DNA from: Synergistaceae bacterium
GTDB lineage: Bacteria; Synergistota; Synergistia; Synergistales; Synergistaceae
Direction: 5' to 3'
Length of the DNA: 11,654 bases
Assembly: GCA_030539135.1 (NCBI GenBank)
Contig: JAUNSQ010000033.1
Location: 1-11,654 of the forward strand
Shown here: one piece after another, positions 6,868 to 11,654 of the stretch
Position numbering within the stretch: the stretch's first letter is position 1
Layout: the number at the start of each line of letters is the position of its first letter
Program-made: the position numbers and the translations under genes
The notes under the pieces: generated by a model
Told to the model about the DNA's origin: nothing
Seen by the model: only the letters and a program-made list of their open reading frames with translations
Database searches by the model: none

Positions 6868-7659
6868 ATGAAAAGAACAATAGTGTACGCGCTCGCGGCC
6901 GCGCTAGTACTTCTCGCCGCAGGCGCGTCGTTCGCCGAGACGGCTGTGTCGGCGTCGGTCGCGCTCTCGACGGACGCTGTTTCGGCAGATGTCGTGTCCG
7001 CCGAAGCCGCGTCAACAGACGCGATATCGACAGACGCTGCGTCGGCTGATGCAGTACCAGTGGAGTCCGCGGATATTACGGCTCTGCCGCGGATATATCA
7101 GACGACGATAGGCAAGCTGAACTTGGGAGACAGCGGGAAGGTCGACGAGATAACGCTCAAGATATCGAACCTGCTTGCCGAGGGCAAGGACAAAGAGGCG
7201 GCTGTCGCGCTCGGCGCTGCGGTATCGGCCGGGGCGAGGAACCCCAAGCACCAACTCGGGCTCTTCTGCGCGTCCGACCTTCAGGAAGTTGGCGACAGCG
7301 TAGACGACCAGATAAAGTTCATGCTTGGCTTTATCAAGGGCTATAGGTCGTCAAGCGTCCTAGTCTTCACGAAAGAGGGCGCGGCGAAGTACAAGGCGTA
7401 TGGGAACAAACGCGGCGCTCAGTGGCAGAAAGTCACTCTAAATTCGGTCCCAAACGAAAAGACGGATAGGATATACGAATCTGATAAGCTGGTATTTATC
7501 CCGTTCAAGAGCGGCGACGTATTCAAGATAGACCTCTATGGAAAAGCGGAGGGAACCGCGAGGATGTGGAAGATCATGCCCGGCGGCGTCAATACGAAGA
7601 GCTGGCCCGGAGGCGTGTGGGAGAGGGAAGTTACCGTAAGGGGAGACAAACTCTTTTAG
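6868..7659 (+). CDS. Exported protein of unknown function with a pentapeptide-repeat linker
   Basis: A 263-residue protein not recognised as any family. It starts with a clear Sec signal peptide: MKR, a hydrophobic core (about 5-19), and a likely cleavage at SFA|ET (after residue 23). Next comes a low-complexity linker of six five-residue units S-[TA]-[DE]-[AV]-x (residues 34-63), acidic and alanine-rich. The mature domain (about 70-263) has an alpha-helical first half (KLNLGDSGKVDEITLKISNL, then an Ala/Gly-rich helix) and a beta-looking second half ending WEREVTVRG. One Cys is present (in LGLFCASD). The Shine-Dalgarno match is modest (AAGGCGG, 6854-6860). It lies 36 bases before another exported protein and is probably co-transcribed with it. 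No lipobox is present, so it is predicted to be periplasmic or secreted. Confidence 0.85.
   Translation: MKRTIVYALAAALVLLAAGASFAETAVSASVALSTDAVSADVVSAEAASTDAISTDAASADAVPVESADITALPRIYQTTIGKLNLGDSGKVDEITLKISNLLAEGKDKEAAVALGAAVSAGARNPKHQLGLFCASDLQEVGDSVDDQIKFMLGFIKGYRSSSVLVFTKEGAAKYKAYGNKRGAQWQKVTLNSVPNEKTDRIYESDKLVFIPFKSGDVFKIDLYGKAEGTARMWKIMPGGVNTKSWPGGVWEREVTVRGDKLF
6967..7056 (+). repeat. Six-unit 15-base coding tandem repeat (pentapeptide)
   Basis: Six in-frame 15-base units encode STDAV, SADVV, SAEAA, STDAI, STDAA and SADAV. The units differ at many synonymous positions, so the repeat is conserved at protein level more than at DNA level. It lies directly after the signal peptide and probably acts as a flexible acidic linker or spacer. 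Confidence 0.85.
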
Positions 7660-7695
7660 AGAAATAGGCATAGATAAACGAGAGGGGTGGCTGTT

Positions 7696-8451
7696 ATGAA
7701 AAAATTGCAGATATTGCTTGCGGCTCTTCTGCTTGTCGCGGTGTCCGCGGCGGGAGCGTTCGCTGCTTCGAGGACATGGGAGGAATTCGTGGCCCGGGAG
7801 GCGAATAAGGAGAAGATAACCACAGAAGGCGTGGCGGTGTTCAACGACGTGAGAAAGTCGGCCCCGCAGGGCGCCGAATACGAGATATGGAAGCGGCTCT
7901 GGAGCGGAGACGCGCGCTCGCGCGCCGCGGCCGGGGTCGCGCTTGTAGACAGGATGTTCCCCGGCGGAGACCCATCGCGCTGGGAAGAGGTCAACGGGAT
8001 AGTCCCCGCGCGTTCGTTCCAGCCACGCCAGCTCATGGCGATGGACGGGCTCTTCTGCGCGATCGCCGCTCTTAAGGAACTGCCTAACGGCGTCTACGCC
8101 TCGGCGTTCCTCCTTGAGCAGTTTGGGAAATCATCGCGCGGCAAACTGATGTTCATAGACGATACTCCGGCCGAGGCTCGGAAGATCATCGACGAAGTTG
8201 TGGCGGGAGCGGCGCTTATAAAAGACTATTGGACCAGCTCGAAGGTGAGAGGGCACATGCCGTTCCTTGGGGTTTATCAGGGCCGCATCACGAGAAGCAT
8301 AGCCGATTCGCGCCAGATGCAGTATATGGACGGATTTGGCGGCATCGCGAACAACGGCTCCTACGCGTGGGACAGGGACAGGGGATACTTGTATGAAGTC
8401 CGCGAGGACGCCGATATGGGCAACCGCAAGACGGCTCTTCTCAGTTTCTGA
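7696..8451 (+). CDS. Exported protein of unknown function
   Basis: A 251-residue protein with a Sec signal peptide (MKK, hydrophobic core 5-19, likely cleavage AFA|AS after residue 23). The mature part is not recognised. It appears mainly helical to about residue 180, including TWEEFVAREANKEK and an Ala/Arg-rich stretch, with a single Cys121 in DGLFCAIAAL. The last third is richer in Gly, Tyr and Asp (GSYAWDRDRGYLYEVRED). The upstream in-frame GTG at 7687 is not used: it overlaps GAGGGG (7682-7687), which sits 8 bases before the ATG at 7696. It follows the other exported gene by 36 bases without a terminator, so they likely form a pair. Apart from a shared LFCA, I see no convincing homology between them. 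Confidence 0.85.
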   Translation: MKKLQILLAALLLVAVSAAGAFAASRTWEEFVAREANKEKITTEGVAVFNDVRKSAPQGAEYEIWKRLWSGDARSRAAAGVALVDRMFPGGDPSRWEEVNGIVPARSFQPRQLMAMDGLFCAIAALKELPNGVYASAFLLEQFGKSSRGKLMFIDDTPAEARKIIDEVVAGAALIKDYWTSSKVRGHMPFLGVYQGRITRSIADSRQMQYMDGFGGIANNGSYAWDRDRGYLYEVREDADMGNRKTALLSF

Positions 8452-8482
8452 CAAGTAGTTCCACGTCAAAATCTACCGAAGG

Positions 8483-8520
8483 AAAGACAGGCCGCTTTAA
8501 TGAACGGGCCTGTCTTTTTT
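8483..8520 (+). terminator. Rho-independent terminator
   Basis: A perfect 11-pair stem, AAAGACAGGCC (8483-8493) with GGCCTGTCTTT (8507-8517), 13-base loop, ends in six Ts (8515-8520). It closes the exported-protein unit 31 bases after its stop. It is the strongest terminator in the window. Confidence 0.92.
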
Positions 8521-8530
8521 ATGTCCACGG

Positions 8531-8558
8531 TATACAAATACGGCGTTTGGTGTAAAAT
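8531..8558 (+). promoter_or_regulatory. Candidate promoter for the symporter gene
   Basis: TATACA (8531-8536, 4 of 6) and TAAAAT (8553-8558, 5 of 6) lie 16 bases apart, in AT-rich sequence between a terminator and the symporter. The leader would be roughly 55 bases. A perfect TTGACA at 8580-8585 is also present but has no matching -10 at usual spacing. Confidence 0.35.
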
Positions 8559-8621
8559 TTTGTAATTAAGAAATATTTGTTGACATCATTCCCATAATCA
8601 AACGTAAAAGGAGATATTTAT

Positions 8622-10031
8622 ATGTCCGCTGAAAAAACTCGTGATGGCTTTAGTTCCACCCTGCTGGCATTGATGGTCGCGCTTGGCTCCGCCGTTGGGC
8701 TCGGCAATATATGGAAGTTCCCGTATATGACCGGCACAGGCGGCGGCGGCGCGTTCCTCGTGATATACCTGTTCTTTGTCTTCTGCGTCGCGCTCCCGAT
8801 AATGATAAGCGAATTTACCATCGGCCGCCGCTCGCGCAAGAACGCGGTCGCGTCGTTTAAGGTGCTTACCGGCAATCCGCACACCCCATGGGCCCTGACT
8901 GGTTTTATAGGCGTCCTGTCCTCTTACCTGATAATGTTCTTCTACAGCTGCGTGGCCGGCTGGGTCTACTGCTATACTTTCAAGGCTGCCACGGGCGCCT
9001 TTGCCGGGATAACGAAGGACAGCGCCGGCGCTATGTTCATGGCCGCGATAGGCGCGGGCGGAGCAGGGCAGCCGTTCTTCTCCAAGATCGTCCTGGCTCC
9101 TGTTTTCTGGCATATTCTTGTCCTAGTAGTCATCGGGACTATAATCTCGCTGGGCGTTGCCAAGGGGATAGAGAAAGCCGTGCAGGTTATGATGCCGGCT
9201 CTCTTCGCTCTGCTCATCATCTGCGCCGTCCGCGCTCTCACGCTCCCCGGCGCGGGCGCAGGTCTGCGCTTTCTCTTCCATGTCGATTTCAGTCAGGTTA
9301 CGCCAGCCGTCGTGCTCTCGGCTATGGGGCTGGCGTTCTTTAAGTTGTCGCTCGCTATGGGCGTCATGATAACTTACGGCTCGTACTTCACGTCCGACGC
9401 CGACCTTACGTCGTCTCCGCTTAAGATCGCCGTCGCCGACATCTGCGTGTCGATGCTCGCGGGACTTGCCATCTTCCCGACTGTGTTCTCGTTCGGCGTC
9501 GAGCCGGGCGCGGGGCCGGGGCTGCTCTTCATAACAATACCGCTCATATTCTCGCAGATGCCGTTTGGTCAGATACTTCTCTTCGCGTTCTTCCTGTTGA
9601 CGGCGTTCGCGGCGAACGGCGCTATGCTATCGCTTGTCGAAGTCCCGACGATATGGCTCTCGGAGGAATTCAACATCTCGCGCAAGAAGGCCGCGCTCAT
9701 CAACTGCGTGCTGATTGGCGCAGTGGGCGTGCTCTCCGCCGGTTCGGCGGACGCCACGGGATATTTCGGCGGGTTCAAGTTCCTCGGCAGAGGCTTCTTC
9801 GACCTGTTCGACTTCCTCTCGTCCAACCTTCTGATGCCGATAGGCGGATTCTTCATCGCGGTGTTCGCGGGTTATGTCATGAAGAAGCAGGATCTCGCGG
9901 CAGAGCTCTCAAACAACGGAACTCTCAACAACGAGTCAAGGGTGAACTTTATACGTATACTCCTGCGCTACGTCACGCCGCTGCTCGTCCTAGTGATACT
10001 TCTCAACGGGCTTGGCATAATCAAGTTCTGA
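8622..10031 (+). CDS. NSS (SLC6/LeuT) family sodium-coupled amino-acid symporter
   Basis: A 469-residue inner-membrane transporter of the neurotransmitter:sodium symporter family, predicted to import an amino acid with Na+. The diagnostic unwound helix 1 is GSAVGLGNIWKFP (22-34), followed by GGGGAF (40-45). Helix 3 carries FYSCVAGW (107-114), whose Tyr108 falls at the LeuT substrate-contact Tyr, and helix 6 carries MITYGSY (249-255). About eleven helices fit the hydrophobic pattern, as in many bacterial members. A charged loop precedes the last helix (421-441). Odd points, by ungapped comparison with recalled LeuT: the helix 8 positions that normally carry the Na2 hydroxyl ligands Thr354/Ser355 are Gly333/Ala334 here, the gate Arg30 is Lys32, and Trp8 is Phe10. 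AAGGAG (8608-8613) sits 8 bases before the ATG. It is monocistronic, with a terminator on each side. Substrate unknown. Confidence 0.94.
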   Translation: MSAEKTRDGFSSTLLALMVALGSAVGLGNIWKFPYMTGTGGGGAFLVIYLFFVFCVALPIMISEFTIGRRSRKNAVASFKVLTGNPHTPWALTGFIGVLSSYLIMFFYSCVAGWVYCYTFKAATGAFAGITKDSAGAMFMAAIGAGGAGQPFFSKIVLAPVFWHILVLVVIGTIISLGVAKGIEKAVQVMMPALFALLIICAVRALTLPGAGAGLRFLFHVDFSQVTPAVVLSAMGLAFFKLSLAMGVMITYGSYFTSDADLTSSPLKIAVADICVSMLAGLAIFPTVFSFGVEPGAGPGLLFITIPLIFSQMPFGQILLFAFFLLTAFAANGAMLSLVEVPTIWLSEEFNISRKKAALINCVLIGAVGVLSAGSADATGYFGGFKFLGRGFFDLFDFLSSNLLMPIGGFFIAVFAGYVMKKQDLAAELSNNGTLNNESRVNFIRILLRYVTPLLVLVILLNGLGIIKF

Positions 10032-10055
10032 TTTTGATTTGACCGCAAATATAAC

Positions 10056-10090
10056 GAGGGGCCCGGAAATTCCGAGCCCCTCATTTTATA
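10056..10090. terminator. Convergent hairpin terminator
   Basis: GAGGGGC (10056-10062) pairs with GCCCCTC (10076-10082), with an inner CGGA/TCCG stem of four pairs. T-rich sequence follows on the plus side (10084-10090) and an AT-rich run on the minus side. It sits between the symporter stop (10031) and the minus-strand stop at 10109, so it can serve both. Confidence 0.85.
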
Positions 10091-10108
10091 TTCTATCTGA
10101 CTGATTTG

Positions 10109-11009
10109 TTATTCGCCGAGCATCTTCTCGACTATAGGAGCCGTTTCGCCGAGTGCGAACGCGTCCGTCTCCTCTGGGTCTTCGCCTTTCGCTTCCATCT
10201 CTGAGATGCGCTTCTTAGCGGCCTCGACGTCTTCGAGGACGTTCGCCCCTTCGTAACCTTCTTTTAGGGCGTCTATCTCCTTCTTGTCGTCGAGCCTGCC
10301 GGTGAGATATCCAAAGAGGAAGGTCGGCGCGCTGAGTACCGCCAGGCGTTCGTCCGACGCACACCACGGGTCGAGCAGATATGTCGCGTAGTTCAAAGTG
10401 TCCTCCATGTCCTCTTCTATCTCCTCTTCGTCCTCTGGGAATTCCCAGATGTTCAGGATGAAGAATGGAACGTCCGGCGCAAGGGAGATGGCGTAGTTCA
10501 TGGCGTCGCGGACTTCCCCGGCATCGGCTCCCGTCTCCATGAGCGCGATGACGCGGGCGTGCTCGCCGACTATTGATTCAAGCGGGTCGGATTCGAGATA
10601 TTCGAGTATCTCGTTGTACATATCGAGGTCGAGCATGCAGCGGTATATCAGGGTTCGGCTGGGGAAGTATCCCTCGTCGTCGAAATTAGCGAACTCCTTT
10701 GCCACTGGGAGCGCGTCCTCTGGGCGTCCCTCTGAGAGCAGTGTATATCCGAGGTTCATCATTATCGTGCAGTAGACCTGAGCGTCGCGGTCTTCTTCGA
10801 TGACCGGCGGCTCCGTCTTTGATAGTGTCGAGCGCCTCGTATAGGGTGTCGAGGTTCTCGACGCATTCCTCGTACTCCATCGTCTCCCACACGGCCAGTT
10901 TGCCGTAAGGGCTCTGCGGGTCTTCTGCGAGTATCTCCTGTCCTATTTCGCGTATCTCTTCGTTGGTCTGCGCCTCGTCGAGCTTATCAAGAAGCTGTTC
11001 TATATTCAT
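10109..11009 (-). pseudogene. TPR-like acidic helical-repeat protein, split by a +1 frameshift
   Basis: Two overlapping minus-strand frames read as one protein. The 5' frame starts at ATG 11009 with a good site (AAGGA, 9 bases upstream) and gives a convincing acidic helical N-terminus up to about Lys64, then turns into Arg/Gly-rich nonsense (ends 10686). The 3' frame is convincing from TEPPVIEEDRDAQVY (ACG at 10816) to the stop at 10109. Its first ATG (10762) is mid-helix and lacks a ribosome site. Skipping one base near 10817 after the AAA codon joins them into about 299 residues. The 3' part contains a TPR-like helix pair (LGYTLLSEGRPEDALPVAKE) and very acidic stretches (EDEEEIEEDMED). The product is soluble and cytoplasmic; its function is unknown. 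The shift may be a sequencing error, a real mutation or, less likely, programmed. Confidence 0.75.
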
Positions 11010-11052
11010 TGTTAGATTTCCTTTCTTTTCTGGCGTTTGATTTTGTCCCGCT

Positions 11053-11058
11053 ATTATA
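11053..11058 (-). promoter_or_regulatory. Candidate -10 element for the helical-repeat gene
   Basis: A perfect TATAAT on the minus strand, 44 bases before the ATG at 11009, with a weak CGCACA (11076-11081) 17 bases upstream. It could give this gene its own promoter apart from the exported-protein gene upstream. Confidence 0.4.
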
Positions 11059-11070
11059 TCCTGTTGTCTG

Positions 11071-11607
11071 TCATTTGTGCGACACGGCCATGATAGTTAC
11101 GCCGTTCGGCTGAAATTTCATAATGTAGACGCGCTCGCCGATGACCTTCCTGCGCTGCAGCCCGTCGAGCATCGGGCCGTGTATGCCGAGCTCGCGCAGC
11201 GCCGAGCGGGCTTCGCTGTCTTCGATATTTTCGTTGAGCGCGAAGATGACCTGAAGACACATATTGGAGAATATCAGGCTCGCGTCGGGTGCATCCTTGG
11301 GTGAAGAGGAATAGGCCTCAGGGTCATAGAAGTATGACACTGATATGTTGTCGAGCTTGGCGCTGTCCTTTTGCCTCTTTAGCGTCATGATGATCGAGGT
11401 GTCGCGTGCTATTATGATGTCGCCGTTGGGGGCGACGCTCTTGCCCTCTTCAGTCTGGGTCGGCGACAGGCCTTTCGTTACGCGGGCCGACGCTTTGTTG
11501 AAGGCCTTGAGAAAGCTCGGAGCGGACACCTCAAGCCCGTTCGCGGCGAAGGCCGGCGCGGACAGCGACAATATGATAAATAGGACGGACAGGACTGTTT
11601 TTTTCAT
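11071..11607 (-). CDS. Small exported protein of unknown function
   Basis: A 178-residue protein, family not recognised. It has a Sec signal peptide (MKK, hydrophobic core 5-16, likely cleavage AFA|AN after residue 21). The mature 157 residues begin with an amphipathic segment (SFLKAFNKASARV), then apparent beta strands (GDIIIARDTSIIMTLKRQ; NISVSYFYDP), a helix with the only Cys (SNMCLQVIFALNE), and a C-terminal strand pair (ERVYIMKFQPNGVTIMAVSH). This suggests a small alpha/beta periplasmic domain. The longer reading from 11640 is rejected because TGAGGT (11615-11620) lies 7 bases before the ATG at 11607 and the signal peptide begins there. The helical-repeat gene follows 61 bases downstream on the same strand with no terminator between. 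Confidence 0.82.
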   Translation of the reverse strand: MKKTVLSVLFIILSLSAPAFAANGLEVSAPSFLKAFNKASARVTKGLSPTQTEEGKSVAPNGDIIIARDTSIIMTLKRQKDSAKLDNISVSYFYDPEAYSSSPKDAPDASLIFSNMCLQVIFALNENIEDSEARSALRELGIHGPMLDGLQRRKVIGERVYIMKFQPNGVTIMAVSHK

Positions 11608-11628
11608 ACGACACACCTCACAGCCCAG

Positions 11629-11634
11629 ATTATA
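11629..11634 (-). promoter_or_regulatory. Candidate -10 element for the exported-protein gene
   Basis: TATAAT on the minus strand, 21 bases before the ATG at 11607, preceded by TGCTA. The -35 region would fall at or beyond the right edge of the window, so the promoter cannot be completed. The predicted leader is only about 15 bases. Confidence 0.45.
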
Positions 11635-11654
11635 TAGCAATTTTGCTGAATGAC

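Noticed and set aside
8580..8598. Perfect TTGACA followed by CATAAT upstream of the symporter
   Set aside because: The spacing is only 7 bases, too short for a sigma-70 promoter, and the sequence 16-18 bases after TTGACA matches a -10 poorly.
8598..9113. Minus-strand open frame of 171 codons opposite the symporter
   Set aside because: It is antisense to the diagnostic helices of the NSS protein, has low-complexity composition and is a shadow.
10109..10762. The 217-codon 3' frame as an independent gene starting at ATG 10762
   Set aside because: There is no ribosome site before the ATG, the frame is convincingly coding upstream of it, and it joins naturally to the frame from 11009 by one base shift.
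10817..10820. Programmed +1 ribosomal frameshift at the AAA-G junction
   Set aside because: There is no stop codon in the zero frame at the site, no recognised slippery codon and no internal Shine-Dalgarno at the usual distance, so a simple indel is more economical.

Overview
The window is an ordinary-looking bacterial chromosomal segment with eleven genes: ten intact or cut only by the window edge, and one apparently frameshifted. There are no RNA genes, insertion sequences, CRISPR arrays or phage genes. Shine-Dalgarno sites are strong, genes are compact, and hairpin terminators close most transcription units. The gene mix suggests an anaerobic, amino-acid-fermenting bacterium: acyl-CoA metabolism with a HadA/FldA-like CoA-transferase, a ProXp/PrdX-like editing protein, a UPF0182 giant membrane protein and an NSS amino-acid symporter. 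A Synergistota relative such as Cloacibacillus or Synergistes is my best guess, but this is inference from gene content and codon style and is not proven.

Layout. (1) 1-2744, plus strand: an acyl-CoA operon with a thiolase (5' end outside the window), a family III CoA-transferase and a 3-hydroxyacyl-CoA dehydrogenase. It is visibly more AT-rich than the rest and is closed by a convergent hairpin at 2781-2823. (2) 2831-3319, minus strand: a YbaK/ProXp-type aminoacyl-tRNA deacylase. (3) A divergent intergenic region with candidate promoters and a dyad (3320-3486). (4) 3487-6818, plus strand: a UPF0182 membrane protein of 945 residues, followed after 5 bases by a small four-helix membrane protein, then a hairpin/T-run. 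(5) 6868-8451, plus strand: two exported proteins of unknown function, the first with a pentapeptide-repeat linker, closed by a strong terminator. (6) 8622-10031, plus strand: an NSS-family sodium-coupled symporter with unusual residues at the predicted Na2 site, closed by a convergent terminator. (7) 10109-11607, minus strand: an exported protein of unknown function and, downstream of it, a helical-repeat (TPR-like) acidic protein split by a +1 frameshift.

How the parts fit. The first three genes can act on one acyl-CoA chain: CoA activation by transfer, 3-hydroxy/3-oxo interconversion, and thiolytic cleavage or condensation. The NSS symporter could supply amino acids to a fermenter, but nothing links it physically to the operon. 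I found no clear new multi-gene system. The most worthwhile leads are the altered Na2 site of the symporter, the frameshifted helical-repeat gene, the pentapeptide linker and exported gene pair, and the compositional boundary after the CoA operon.
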